Assembly: GCA_016705695.1 (NCBI GenBank)
Contig: JADJLA010000018.1
Span: forward strand, 248,001 to 312,000
DNA: 64,000 nt
Direction: 5' to 3'
Origin: Sphingobacteriaceae bacterium
GTDB taxonomy: Bacteria; Bacteroidota; Bacteroidia; B-17B0; Aurantibacillaceae
Both the position numbers and the translations under genes were made by a program. This document shows positions 7,294-15,898 of the stretch, one piece after another. A model generated the notes under the pieces. The model was not told the origin of the DNA. It made no database searches and worked only from the letters and a program-made list of their open reading frames with translations. Each line of letters begins with the position of its first letter. Within the stretch, counting starts at the first letter, position 1.

Positions 7294-8292
7294 ATGAAAA
7301 TCATTAGCAAAATTTACTTGCTTGGGCTTGTTATTGCCCTAACGCAAGCGTGTGGCTCCTCAATGGAGCAAAAAGCCGCAAGAGAAGCCGACATGATCGC
7401 TTCTCCAACAGAAAGTGAAAAATCAAAAGACGAGTATTCGGAAGGAGGGATTGGAAATACTTTAACTGATAGTGCGAGCAACAACTCATCTTACAAAAAA
7501 GAGGAAGACAAAATGAATTTCGTTAATTCATCAGTATCTCGCATTGGAAGAATTGATTCCATTAAAAAATTCATTCGCACAGCAGATATCAAATTCAAAG
7601 TGAAGAATGTGGAGAAGAGTACTTATAAAATAGAAGACATCATTAATCATTTTGATGGCTTTGTGATCAATACCAATTTAAACTGTAGAATTAATTATAC
7701 TGAATCACATCGCATAAAAGAAGACTCGGTTTTGGAGCGCAAACATTTTGTGGTGGAGAATAGCATCACTTTTCGTGTTCCAAAATATCAACTCGACACA
7801 ACCTTAAAACAAATTGTTTCGCAAATTGATTTTTTAGATCATCGCATCATTACAGCCGAAGACGTAAGCTTTGCAGCGCTTAAAAACAAAATGCATCAAA
7901 AACGTTTTGGCCGTTATCAAAAAAGAATTACACAGGCAACTGATAAGTCTAACAAAACAAATGCTGTTGTAAATGCAGAGAATGGTTTGTATGAAAAAGA
8001 AGAACTAGCAGACGCTAGCGAATTAAATGATATGGTATTAAACGATAAAGTTGAATACGCAACCGTTACCATGTACATTTATCAAGACGAAAAAGTAAGG
8101 AATGATATGGTTTTTTCGCAACCACATTTTGATTCGTATCGCCCCTCGTTTGGAAGTGAATTCGTAAAAAGTTTAAAGTTTGGCTGGAGATTAATAGAAG
8201 AGATCTTTTTGTTGATCGTAAAATTGTGGCCGATAATTTTAATTGGTATTGGTTTGTTTTATGGCATTAGACGCTTGGTGAAAAAAGCGTAA
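7294..8292 (+). CDS. DUF4349 lipoprotein with C-terminal membrane segment
   Basis: The 332-residue protein starts with a lipoprotein signal (lipobox TQAC, Cys at about 20). Residues 95-275 match DUF4349, opening with IRTADIKFKVKNVEKS and containing ISQIDFLDHRIITAEDVS-like helices, and the protein ends with a transmembrane helix (IEEIFLLIVKLWPIILIGIG) and a basic tip. The family sits in the cell envelope and its biochemical role is not established. It is 78 bp from the anti-sigma/protease gene on the same strand and may be co-transcribed with or regulated by that sigma factor. Confidence 0.82.
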   Translation: MKIISKIYLLGLVIALTQACGSSMEQKAAREADMIASPTESEKSKDEYSEGGIGNTLTDSASNNSSYKKEEDKMNFVNSSVSRIGRIDSIKKFIRTADIKFKVKNVEKSTYKIEDIINHFDGFVINTNLNCRINYTESHRIKEDSVLERKHFVVENSITFRVPKYQLDTTLKQIVSQIDFLDHRIITAEDVSFAALKNKMHQKRFGRYQKRITQATDKSNKTNAVVNAENGLYEKEELADASELNDMVLNDKVEYATVTMYIYQDEKVRNDMVFSQPHFDSYRPSFGSEFVKSLKFGWRLIEEIFLLIVKLWPIILIGIGLFYGIRRLVKKA

Positions 8293-8299
8293 ATTTCAA

Positions 8300-8342
8300 A
8301 AAGACCGGGACGAAGCGTGGCATAATGTCCCTGGTTTTTTTT
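8300..8342 (+). terminator. Terminator after the DUF4349 gene
   Basis: Stem ACCGGGAC (8304-8311) with GTCCCTGGT (8327-8335), one bulged base, followed by eight T. The T-run merges directly into the -7 box of the next gene. Confidence 0.75.
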
Positions 8343-8349
8343 AATTTTG
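8342..8349 (+). promoter_or_regulatory. -7 promoter box TAATTTTG of the 105-residue membrane protein
   Basis: Perfect TAnnTTTG with 5 bp to the ATG at 8355, directly abutting the upstream terminator; predicts a leaderless mRNA. Confidence 0.65.
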
Positions 8350-8354
8350 TACTT

Positions 8355-8672
8355 ATGAATCTGCAAGAAAATAACTGGAAAAACTGGCTAAAGAAATGGT
8401 GGCTTCATATTATTTTGATCTCAACACAATTTTACTTTGGCATCATTGTTAATTATTCTTTTTACAAATTTTTAAGTATGCCTGCTGATCAAGGTTGCGG
8501 AATGCCAATGTTTGGAATCCTCATGGCGCATTGCTTTTTGTTATTCATGGCTTTTATTCCTTTACTAATAAGAATGGAGTATGGAAGAGGTTTTGCACGT
8601 AAACATTATTGGCTAACAACATTGTGGTTGCTTATAAATCCCCTCATGTTTTTTTGCTTATTTTTTGTATGA
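8355..8672 (+). CDS. Small multi-pass membrane protein, unknown function
   Basis: From ATG 8355 the product is 105 residues with about three hydrophobic segments (WWLHIILISTQFYFGIIVNY; MFGILMAHCFLLFMAFIPLL; HYWLTTLWLLINPLMFFCLF). An in-frame ATG at 8325 exists, but it lies inside the terminator hairpin upstream of a perfect TAATTTTG box, so the later start is preferred. I do not recognise the family. It lies between the sigma-factor locus and a REP/RAYT island, with its own promoter. Confidence 0.6.
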   Translation: MNLQENNWKNWLKKWWLHIILISTQFYFGIIVNYSFYKFLSMPADQGCGMPMFGILMAHCFLLFMAFIPLLIRMEYGRGFARKHYWLTTLWLLINPLMFFCLFFV

Positions 8673-8701
8673 GGTCGGAATAAGAACCCATAAATTATAA
8701 T

Positions 8702-8872
8702 ATAGGTCGCTCCTAAGGAGCTCATCAATCATTCCATGCTGGTTATTAATAATAGTTTGCTCCTACGGAGCAACGTTCCAGAAACGAATGCTGACTTTGG
8801 TGGTCCCAGAGGGACCAACTATCAATAGAATGTATTAATGGAGGCAAACAAAGCTCCGTAGGAGCGACCTAT
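8702..8872. repeat. REP palindrome cluster upstream of the RAYT gene
   Basis: Four short GC-rich palindromes: GCTCCTAAGGAGC (8709-8721), GCTCCTACGGAGC (8759-8771), GGTCCCAGAGGGACC (8802-8816) and GCTCCGTAGGAGC (8853-8865). The first and last share an ATAGGTC flank in opposite orientations (8702-8721 and 8853-8872), forming an inverted REP pair. Confidence 0.85.
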
Positions 8873-8942
8873 TAAATTTTATCATTAATGCTATATTTTA
8901 TAGCAAGGATTCGTTCCGGCCAATAATATATTTGTATAAAAA

Positions 8943-9404
8943 ATGCCGAACACATATCAGCAAATATTTATACAAATTGTTTTCGCCGTCAAGGGAAGAG
9001 AGGGTCTTATTAGCGAACGTAATCGCGATGAATTACAAAAATTCATGACCGGAATTATTCACCAAAGAGGACAAAAAACATTGGCTATCTATTGTATGCC
9101 CGATCATGTTCATGTTTTAGTAAGCATAAATCCAAGTATTTCAATATCAGACCTTGTGCGAGATGTTAAAGCCGGATCTTCTAAATTCATAAACGAAAAA
9201 AATTGGATCAGGGGTATTTTCCGATGGCAAACAGGTTATGGTGCTTTTTCATATGGAAGAGAAGACACTAGGTATGTTATCAATTATATTTTACACCAAA
9301 AAGAACACCATTCAAAAACAACATTTCGGTCAGAATATCTTGATTTGCTTAAGAAGAATGAGGTCACATACGAAGAAAGATATTTATTTGAATTTGTTGA
9401 ATAG
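8943..9404 (+). CDS. REP-associated tyrosine transposase (RAYT, IS200-like Y1)
   Basis: A 153-residue single-domain Y1 transposase of the IS200/TnpA_REP family: MPNTYQQIFIQIVFAVKGRE at the start, the metal-binding HUH triad in CMPDHVHVLVSI, and the helix carrying the catalytic Tyr (FSYGREDTRYVINYILHQKEHH, taken here in parts). It would cut and rejoin single-stranded REP hairpins. REP palindromes flank it on both sides, and its TAG stop is embedded in the first downstream REP (9401-9420). It is complete, so the REP copies may still be mobile. Chromosomal RAYTs are usually domesticated single-copy genes. Confidence 0.9.
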   Translation: MPNTYQQIFIQIVFAVKGREGLISERNRDELQKFMTGIIHQRGQKTLAIYCMPDHVHVLVSINPSISISDLVRDVKAGSSKFINEKNWIRGIFRWQTGYGAFSYGREDTRYVINYILHQKEHHSKTTFRSEYLDLLKKNEVTYEERYLFEFVE

Positions 9405-9470
9405 GTCGCCCCTACGGGGCTTGTATTCCATGGGTCCTTTTTTCTATTGATAGTTGGCTCCTATGGAGCC
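9401..9470. repeat. REP palindromes downstream of the RAYT gene
   Basis: ATAGGTCGCCCCTACGGGGC (9401-9420) overlaps the transposase stop codon. GGCTCCTATGGAGCC (9456-9470) carries the same TTGATAGTTGG flank as the third upstream palindrome, which is inverted. Confidence 0.85.
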
Positions 9471-9488
9471 ACTATCGGAGGTAAAAAT

Positions 9489-10178
9489 TTATTTATCCGC
9501 ATACGCAATCGTAGCGATCGATATCTGTATCCCCTCCACATCTTTTAAAGCTTGCCAAACTCCTTCAACCGTTGATCCGGTGGTGATCACATCATCTACC
9601 AATAAAATATGTTCGTTTTTAAAAGCAGCAGGATCACTTAACGCAAACACATCTTTCACATTTTCCCAACGCTCGTATTTTCGTTTTTTGGTTTGTGTTG
9701 AGGTTTCTAGTTGGCGAACAAGAGTTGTTGTGTCTAAGGCAATTCCACTCACCTCCGAAATTCCTTTTGCAAAACATTCGCTTTGATTATAACCTCTCGA
9801 GGCCTGCTTCTTTTTGTGCAGAGGAACAGGAACCACATAATTTATGCCCTCAAAAAAGGAGGAGGCCTTAAGATCATTATAAAATGTATTGCCCATTAAT
9901 ACGCCAATGTTTTGTTGACTCTCATATTTTAAAGCATGCAGCAAATTTTGAACCTTTCCGTCCTTTTCAAATATAAATAAACTAGTGGCCTGTTGTAAAG
10001 GAACCCTGCCGCCAAGAGCCATTATGATGGGGTTAGTAGCATTTAAATGAAAATTACTTTTAGGTAAGCTTAGTAGGCATTTATTGCAGATCACCCGCTC
10101 ATGCTTGAACAGCAGACCCTCGCAGGCCTCACAATAGCGAGGATAAATTAGTGACATGAAGTCGTTAATAAGTGCCAT
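9489..10178 (-). CDS. ComF-family phosphoribosyltransferase-like protein
   Basis: The 229 residues include an N-terminal zinc ribbon (CEAC near 16-19 and CNKC near 32-35) and a type I PRTase fold with the PRPP-binding loop HILLVDDVITTGST near residue 190. ComF proteins act in natural transformation, moving imported single-stranded DNA in the cytoplasm, and are also found in non-competent bacteria. A comM homologue is present at the right edge of the window. The gene is convergent with the RAYT/REP island and divergent from the coiled-coil gene. Confidence 0.9.
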   Translation of the reverse strand: MALINDFMSLIYPRYCEACEGLLFKHERVICNKCLLSLPKSNFHLNATNPIIMALGGRVPLQQATSLFIFEKDGKVQNLLHALKYESQQNIGVLMGNTFYNDLKASSFFEGINYVVPVPLHKKKQASRGYNQSECFAKGISEVSGIALDTTTLVRQLETSTQTKKRKYERWENVKDVFALSDPAAFKNEHILLVDDVITTGSTVEGVWQALKDVEGIQISIATIAYADK

Positions 10179-10232
10179 AAGCAGTATCGAAAATAGTACA
10201 AATAGTTAGTAATTTTACACTAAATTATTAAA

Positions 10233-11147
10233 ATGAATCAGGAAGAGTCAAAAAAGAAGCGCGGTATATTTTTGTGGATCATTATTTTTCTTTTAGTGGG
10301 ATCTAATGCGGTTTTAGTTTGGTTATATCTTCAAGAGAAAAACAAACTTGCCGAAAAGATCATAGAAATTAAAACTATCTATGTAGAAAAAGAAACCATC
10401 GAGTTGGATCTTGCTACTTTGAAAAAAGACTATGAAAGTTTAGAGACAAACAATAAAGCGATACAAGCAGATATTGAATTAAAAAAAGCGCGCATTGAGG
10501 AATTAATGATCGAGGCAAAAAAGCACAAGGGCGATGCGTATTTTATTGCTAAACTAAAAAAGGAAACCGAAACCTTACGCGCCATTATGCAGCACTACGT
10601 GGTTACCATTGATTCCTTGAACACATTAAATCAAAATTTAATAGTTGAGAAAAAGAATGTGATCAAACAGCTCAATGAAGAAAAGGAAAAAGGTAAACAA
10701 CTCAACCAGGAAAAAGATGAGTTAAAAGAAACCATTGCCAAAGGAAGTGTTTTAACCTGTTTTAATGTAAGTGCCAAAGGAGTTTACTTTAAAAAAGGAG
10801 GCAAAAAAGAAGTTGAATCAAACAAGGCTCGCAAGACCACCAAAATAAAAGTTAGCTTTAGCTTAGGCGAAAACAAAATTGCTAAAGCCGGCGAAAAAAC
10901 CGTTTACGTTCGCATTATGACCCCCGACGGAAAGGAAATGGCCAAGAGTTACGACGATAGCTACAAGTTTGTTTTTAACAAAAGCAATGGCTATTTCGCA
11001 GGAAAAGAAACAGTTAACTATGGCAACGTTGAATTAAGCGCTGTTACCTATTGCGAGGGGCAAGGAGAAATGGTACCCGGCAATTACATTATTGAGATCA
11101 GTTGCGACGGAGCAATGATTGGTAGCACGAATCTAAAACTGGACTAA
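10233..11147 (+). CDS. Membrane-anchored coiled-coil protein, unknown function
   Basis: The 304-residue protein has a basic N-terminus (ESKKKRG), one transmembrane helix at about 11-31, a long coiled coil to about residue 170 (repeated Leu/Glu/Lys heptads) and a C-terminal beta-rich domain (SVLTCFNVSAKGVYFKKGG to the end) that is probably periplasmic. I recognise this only as a conserved Bacteroidota protein type. It stands alone between comF (divergent) and gcvT. Confidence 0.7.
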   Translation: MNQEESKKKRGIFLWIIIFLLVGSNAVLVWLYLQEKNKLAEKIIEIKTIYVEKETIELDLATLKKDYESLETNNKAIQADIELKKARIEELMIEAKKHKGDAYFIAKLKKETETLRAIMQHYVVTIDSLNTLNQNLIVEKKNVIKQLNEEKEKGKQLNQEKDELKETIAKGSVLTCFNVSAKGVYFKKGGKKEVESNKARKTTKIKVSFSLGENKIAKAGEKTVYVRIMTPDGKEMAKSYDDSYKFVFNKSNGYFAGKETVNYGNVELSAVTYCEGQGEMVPGNYIIEISCDGAMIGSTNLKLD

Positions 11148-11229
11148 TTTTTACCAATTTCATCTTTTAAAAATTCAATCTTTTTCCTACTTTTAGCTTC
11201 CCGCATTACTTAAAAAGCGGACTACTACT

Positions 11230-12330
11230 ATGATGACTTTAGAAATGAAAAACACAGCACTAACTAATTTACATATTAGTTTGGGCGCCAAAATGGTACC
11301 ATTTGCAGGATACAATATGCCTGTTTCCTATTCAGGACTTAACGATGAACATTTGACCGTAAGAAATTCAGTTGGGGTTTTTGATGTTAGCCACATGGGT
11401 GAATTTAGACTCAAAGGAGCGAAAGCGGCCGACCTTATTAATTATGTTACATCAAATGACGTTACTAAATTAACGGATGGAAAAATTCAATACTCTTGTT
11501 TGCCAAACGATAAAGGCGGTATTGTAGATGATCTTTTAGTTTACCGTTATAAAGCCGACGAATATTATTTAGTGGTGAATGCCTCAAACATTGAAAAGGA
11601 TTGGAACTGGATAAAAAAGCACAACACGTTTGGCGTAGAGATGCTTGATATGTCGGAAGGAATGAGCTTGTTGGCTGTTCAAGGACCAAACGCAATAAAA
11701 GCATTACAGAAACTAACAAGCGTTGATCTTTCGCAAATGGAATATTATACATTTAAGATCGATACAATGGCAGGGATCAAAGATGTGATCATTTCAAACA
11801 CGGGATACACAGGCGCTGGTGGATTTGAGATTTATGTGGGAAATGCAGACGCAGAAAAAATGTGGAACGCAATTTTTGAAGCAGGAAAAGAATTTGGAAT
11901 AAAGCCGGTTGGCTTGGGCGCTCGAGATACTTTACGTTTAGAGATGGGGTTTTGCTTATACGGAAATGATATTGACGATACAACTTCACCAATTGAAGCG
12001 GGTTTAGGATGGATAACAAAATTCACAAAGGATTTTACGAACCGCGCACAAATTGAAGGACACAAAACGAACGGTGTGGCAAAAAAATTAGTTGGCTTTG
12101 AAATGATCGACAGAGGAATTCCTCGTCATGATTATCAAATTGCTGATGCAAAAGGAAATGTAATTGGCAAAGTAACATCGGGAACACAATCGCCAAGTTT
12201 AAATAAAGCAATTGGCATGGGCTATGTAAAAACCGAATTTGCAAAACCCGACACTGAAATATTTGTACTAATAAGAGATAAAGCCATTAAAGCAAAAGTT
12301 TCTAAGCTTCCTTTTTTACCTAAACCATAA
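11230..12330 (+). CDS. gcvT: Glycine cleavage system T protein (aminomethyltransferase)
   Basis: Transfers the methylene group from the aminomethyl-lipoyl H protein to tetrahydrofolate, releasing ammonia. The 366 residues contain the N-terminal SLGAKMVPFAGYNMPVSY, FDVSHMGE, and the folate-binding GARDTLRLEMGFCLYGNDID (taken as separate motifs), all expected for GcvT. Start choice is open: ATG codons at 11230, 11233 and 11245 are all in frame, and related proteins usually begin near MKNTALT, which favours 11245. The comB gene begins only 3 bp after the stop, so the two are co-transcribed. Confidence 0.94.
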   Translation: MMTLEMKNTALTNLHISLGAKMVPFAGYNMPVSYSGLNDEHLTVRNSVGVFDVSHMGEFRLKGAKAADLINYVTSNDVTKLTDGKIQYSCLPNDKGGIVDDLLVYRYKADEYYLVVNASNIEKDWNWIKKHNTFGVEMLDMSEGMSLLAVQGPNAIKALQKLTSVDLSQMEYYTFKIDTMAGIKDVIISNTGYTGAGGFEIYVGNADAEKMWNAIFEAGKEFGIKPVGLGARDTLRLEMGFCLYGNDIDDTTSPIEAGLGWITKFTKDFTNRAQIEGHKTNGVAKKLVGFEMIDRGIPRHDYQIADAKGNVIGKVTSGTQSPSLNKAIGMGYVKTEFAKPDTEIFVLIRDKAIKAKVSKLPFLPKP

Positions 12331-12333
12331 TTT

Positions 12334-13053
12334 ATGCCGGAGGTAGAAGTTTGTTTTTCACCTAATGTATATCCTTTGTTTCATAAGGATGATGCCATTG
12401 TTGTGGTGATCGACGTTCTTCGCGCAACCTCGGCAATTACCACCGCGTTTTATAATGGTGTTGCGCAAATGATCCCCGTTGCTACAGTTGAAGAGGCTTT
12501 GGAGTACAAAAAGAAGGGATTTATTGTCGCCGCCGAACGTAACGGCGAAGTTGTTCCGGGATTTGACCTTGGTAATAGTCCTTTTGGTTATATGAGCAAA
12601 AAAGTAGCGGGGAAGACAATTGCCATCACTACTACAAATGGAACGCAGGCTATAAAAGCAGCTGAGAAAGCAAAGCGCATTTTGATCGGAAGTTTTTTGA
12701 ATTTGGACGTGATGATTGATTATCTCCGCGCCGAGAAAAAAGATGTTTTACTCTTATGTGCAGGATGGAAGAACAAATTTAATTTAGAAGATACATTATA
12801 TGCCGGAGCTATTGCCGATGCGCTTATCTCTAAATATGAATTTACAACCAGCTGCGACTCTGCTATTGCTGCCGGACAGTTATATCATTTGGCCAAACAC
12901 GATCTATATGAATTCTTATCGCGCTCCTCTCACAGGAATCGTTTATCCAAATTAAACTTAGATCGCGATATAAAATATTGTTTAACGCCCAATCAGTGTC
13001 CTGTGATCCCGGTTATGGAGAAAGGCTCGCTCACAAAATTACAATTGGCGTGA
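12334..13053 (+). CDS. comB: ComB-family 2-phosphosulfolactate phosphatase
   Basis: A 239-residue ComB homologue: VVVIDVLRATSAITTAF near residue 25, AERNGEVVPGFDLGNSPF near 75 and TTTNGTQAI near 100. In methanogens the enzyme dephosphorylates 2-phosphosulfolactate on the way to coenzyme M. Bacteria with ComB do not make coenzyme M, so the physiological substrate here may be sulfolactate-related or different. It is translationally packed between gcvT (3-bp gap) and the following outer membrane protein, whose GTG start overlaps its TGA stop. Confidence 0.88.
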   Translation: MPEVEVCFSPNVYPLFHKDDAIVVVIDVLRATSAITTAFYNGVAQMIPVATVEEALEYKKKGFIVAAERNGEVVPGFDLGNSPFGYMSKKVAGKTIAITTTNGTQAIKAAEKAKRILIGSFLNLDVMIDYLRAEKKDVLLLCAGWKNKFNLEDTLYAGAIADALISKYEFTTSCDSAIAAGQLYHLAKHDLYEFLSRSSHRNRLSKLNLDRDIKYCLTPNQCPVIPVMEKGSLTKLQLA

Positions 13054-13868
13054 GAAAATTAACACTCTTTTTTCTTGTAGTAGGAACACTTCCGTTATTT
13101 TCAACAAAAGATTCCACAAAATGTAAATTTTCGTTTTACGGCATGTGGGGGTATAATCGAGAGGTATATACCACAAGCACCATTCGATTTCAAAACAACG
13201 GAAGTGGTATTAACGAGAATGGCGCTTACGATTTTAAAGTAATGAACGTAAAAGCACAAGACAGGCCCGACTTTGATCAGATCACCGACATTATGAATCC
13301 AACCATTCCACAATACAACATCCGCTTGGGAATGTGGTTCAATAATAAGAACGACGAGGGGATTGAAATAAATTATGATCACGCAAAATATGTAGTTACC
13401 GATTACCAAACCGTAACATTTAGAGGAACAATTAACGGGCAGTATGTAAACAAAGATTCTTTAATAGATCCCAACTATTTTCACTTCGAACATAGCGATG
13501 GCGCAAATTTTTGGATGGTAAATTATATGAAGCGCATAAACATTTACACATCCAAGAACAAGAACTTTAAACTAGGGTATGTAATAAAGCCCGGTTTTGG
13601 AATAGTAATACCGCGCACCGATGTAACTTTATTTGGAAAGGAGTTAAATAACAATTGGAAGATCTCAGGAATTTGTGCCGGCATGGAAATGGCAACGCGC
13701 TGCGAATTATATAAACATTTTGTGTTAGAGTTTTCAGGAAAAGCAGGATGGGCCAATTACATGAACGCGTTTGTTTTAGGAAGAGGATTAGGCAAGGCCA
13801 GCCATAAATTTGGATTTTTAGAGGGGGTGTTCTGTTTTGGTTACCAGTTCAATATGTCAAAGCGCTAA
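13050..13868 (+). CDS. Probable outer-membrane protein, unknown function
   Basis: Taking the GTG at 13050, which overlaps the comB stop as GTGA, gives 272 residues starting with a clear signal peptide (MRKLTLFFLVVGTLPLFS). An upstream in-frame ATG at 12978 would remove the N-terminal signal. The mature protein has alternating hydrophobic/polar strands and many Gly and aromatic residues, typical of a beta-barrel, but no named domain is recognised. Its 3' end overlaps convergent murI by 12 bp. Probably third in a gcvT-comB operon. Confidence 0.68.
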   Translation: MRKLTLFFLVVGTLPLFSTKDSTKCKFSFYGMWGYNREVYTTSTIRFQNNGSGINENGAYDFKVMNVKAQDRPDFDQITDIMNPTIPQYNIRLGMWFNNKNDEGIEINYDHAKYVVTDYQTVTFRGTINGQYVNKDSLIDPNYFHFEHSDGANFWMVNYMKRINIYTSKNKNFKLGYVIKPGFGIVIPRTDVTLFGKELNNNWKISGICAGMEMATRCELYKHFVLEFSGKAGWANYMNAFVLGRGLGKASHKFGFLEGVFCFGYQFNMSKR

Positions 13869-14702
13869 ATGCTTTGCGACAATTTCTTTCCCAAAGAATT
13901 TTCCTGCTTGTGAACTAAAGTTTTCGGGAGTTTCGGTTGTATAAAATTCAAGCTTTCCGGTTTTAATACACTTACTTTCAATTTCGGGATGACGCTTTAA
14001 ATAGTCTATTAAACCTTTTGCCACAATATCTCCTTGCGACACTAATTGAATATGTTGAGGTATGTACTGACGCAATTTATTTTCAAGCAAAGGATAATGC
14101 GTGCATCCTAAAATGATGGTATCAATTTTATCCGATTGTTTTAAAAGTGCTTTTACGTTCTTCTCAATAAAGTAATTTGATCCCTCATTATTAAATTCTT
14201 TGTTCTCAATTAAAGGCACCCACATAGGGCAAGCCTCTTGAAACACTTTTACATCCGGATGAAATTTATGAATTTCTATTGGGTACGAATTGGAAATAAC
14301 CGTTCCGGTTGTTCCTAAAACACCAACGTGTTTTGTTTTGGTAAGGGTTCCTGCTAATTCTGTTGTTGGACGAATAACACCAAGCACTCTTCTGTTTGGA
14401 TCAATATTCGGGAGATCTTTTTGTTGAATGTTTCGTAATGCTTTTGCCGAAGCTGTATTACACGCAAGAATTACTAAATGACAACCCTTATCAAATAAAT
14501 GATTAACGCATTCTAAAGTATATTGATAAACCGTTTCAAAACTGCGCGTTCCATAAGGCGCGCGCGCGTTATCTCCTAAATACAAATAATCATATTGTGG
14601 AAGTTGTTTACTTATCTCTTTTAAAATAGTGAGTCCGCCATATCCGCTATCGAATATCCCAATAGGCCCAGGCCCTTTATGTAATTCTTTTTTTAAAACC
14701 AT
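13857..14702 (-). CDS. murI: Glutamate racemase
   Basis: Cofactor-independent enzyme making D-glutamate for peptidoglycan. The 281 residues contain both catalytic cysteines in their family contexts, LACNTASAKAL near residue 85 and LGCTHYPLLE near 200, plus the substrate-loop IGIFDSGYGGLTIL and PYGTRS. Its start overlaps the end of the porin-like gene by 10 bp, so it is transcribed and probably translated together with it. Its 3' end overlaps the convergent outer-membrane-protein gene by 12 bp. Confidence 0.95.
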   Translation of the reverse strand: MVLKKELHKGPGPIGIFDSGYGGLTILKEISKQLPQYDYLYLGDNARAPYGTRSFETVYQYTLECVNHLFDKGCHLVILACNTASAKALRNIQQKDLPNIDPNRRVLGVIRPTTELAGTLTKTKHVGVLGTTGTVISNSYPIEIHKFHPDVKVFQEACPMWVPLIENKEFNNEGSNYFIEKNVKALLKQSDKIDTIILGCTHYPLLENKLRQYIPQHIQLVSQGDIVAKGLIDYLKRHPEIESKCIKTGKLEFYTTETPENFSSQAGKFFGKEIVAKHLAL

Positions 14703-15850
14703 AGATCAAGACAGGCAATGAACTCTAGGCGGCGGTTAGTTAAAAAACTCCCTTGTTTAAATATAAGCTCGTCGGTTTGTAAAACTCTTCCTTCTGCACT
14801 TAAAGCAACGTTTTTATAAGGTTTGTATTCCATTCCGGCGGTTGTGCCAAAAACATTTTTACCGGTTGACAAAGTTCCTGTTAATACATTATCGGGATCC
14901 GAAAAATATTCCTGCCGTGCATATGCGCCAACTTTTTTATGGAACTGATATTTTCCAACAATAAGTCCGCTTATTACCGTTGCGCTAGCAGTTACATCAT
15001 TTGTTTTTGAATGTTCTTGCAACCCGTAGTTAAATTCGGCACCAAGGTATATTTTACCTGTTTTATATGAGCCATAGATATTGTTATAATATCTTTGTTT
15101 TTTTATTAAGGCCCCTGCTGGCGTTTCATCCCCACTAACAAAATTATAAGTGAAGGAAACATTTTCATTAGGATCAATGATCATTGAAAATCCAACCAAG
15201 GTATTCTTATTGGTCTCCACATAAGAATTAAAACTATTGAAAGAGTTTAATTGAAGAGCAACTTTATCGCTTACAACATAGGTTAATTTAGCACCAGCTA
15301 AATAATAAGGTTCAAAATTATTTGCTAAGCTCATGCTTGAAGTAATATTCTCGCGAGGCTGCGTGCTTTCAATTCCAATATGCGATCTAAAAAATCCGGT
15401 ATCGATCCATAGTTTTTTATAAAGTCTAAAACCGGCATTGGCTTCTTGGATCATATTAAATTCTGAAGGCCAAACTGCTTTGGCAATATCCCCAAAATGT
15501 ACACCTAAACCACTCCGAATATTTTTACCATGATAATTCATCGATATTAGCGCCATGTTTAAGCCAAATTCTTTTGAGCGCGGCGCCATGGTTGCAAATT
15601 TTACAAAACCATTATTATCAACAGCTTCATCATCATAAGAGGCATAATATGTACTCACATATCCCGATATTAAAAGCGTGCCGTTTTCGTTGGTATCTGT
15701 TTTATCAACCATGCGCTTGCCCTTAAATACCATATTGCTATCGGCATTGGTTAATACATTTATTTTTTTCTCTTTATGTAAACTGTCGGTTTGCGAATAG
15801 CAAAAGGTTGATATAAACGTAAGACAAAATATATGTATGAGGCGTTTCAA
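14693..15850 (-). CDS. BBP2-like outer membrane beta-barrel porin
   Basis: The 385-residue product is all-beta: many short amphipathic strands (for example GYVSTYYASY, FGLNMALISMNYHGK, YNFVSGDE) and a terminal aromatic residue (DLWF), as in outer-membrane porins of the BBP2 group. The start is chosen as TTG 15850, giving a standard signal peptide (KRLIHIFCLTFISTFCYSQ). The longer ATG frame at 15871 overlaps a perfect -7 box at 15861-15868 and would add residues ahead of the signal. Downstream murI overlaps by 10 bp. Solute specificity is unknown. Confidence 0.75.
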   Translation of the reverse strand: MKRLIHIFCLTFISTFCYSQTDSLHKEKKINVLTNADSNMVFKGKRMVDKTDTNENGTLLISGYVSTYYASYDDEAVDNNGFVKFATMAPRSKEFGLNMALISMNYHGKNIRSGLGVHFGDIAKAVWPSEFNMIQEANAGFRLYKKLWIDTGFFRSHIGIESTQPRENITSSMSLANNFEPYYLAGAKLTYVVSDKVALQLNSFNSFNSYVETNKNTLVGFSMIIDPNENVSFTYNFVSGDETPAGALIKKQRYYNNIYGSYKTGKIYLGAEFNYGLQEHSKTNDVTASATVISGLIVGKYQFHKKVGAYARQEYFSDPDNVLTGTLSTGKNVFGTTAGMEYKPYKNVALSAEGRVLQTDELIFKQGSFLTNRRLEFIACLDLWF

Positions 15851-15860
15851 GATGTAGATG

Positions 15861-15868
15861 CAAATATA
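15861..15868 (-). promoter_or_regulatory. -7 promoter box TATATTTG of the porin-murI operon
   Basis: Perfect TAnnTTTG on the minus strand, 10 bp before the proposed TTG start; divergent from the box at 15887-15894. Confidence 0.6.
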
Positions 15869-15886
15869 CATTAATTAGCAATTCAT

Positions 15887-15894
15887 TATCTTTG
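15887..15894 (+). promoter_or_regulatory. -7 promoter box TATCTTTG of the DUF5522 gene
   Basis: Perfect TAnnTTTG with 4 bp to the ATG at 15899; predicts a leaderless transcript. Confidence 0.65.
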
Positions 15895-15898
15895 CATT

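Noticed and set aside
8702..9470. CRISPR array
   Set aside because: The repeats are self-palindromic, differ in core sequence and are irregularly spaced; the neighbouring gene is a Y1 transposase, so REP/RAYT explains them.
9454..9786. Plus-strand 110-residue ORF
   Set aside because: Antisense to comF, beginning inside a REP palindrome.
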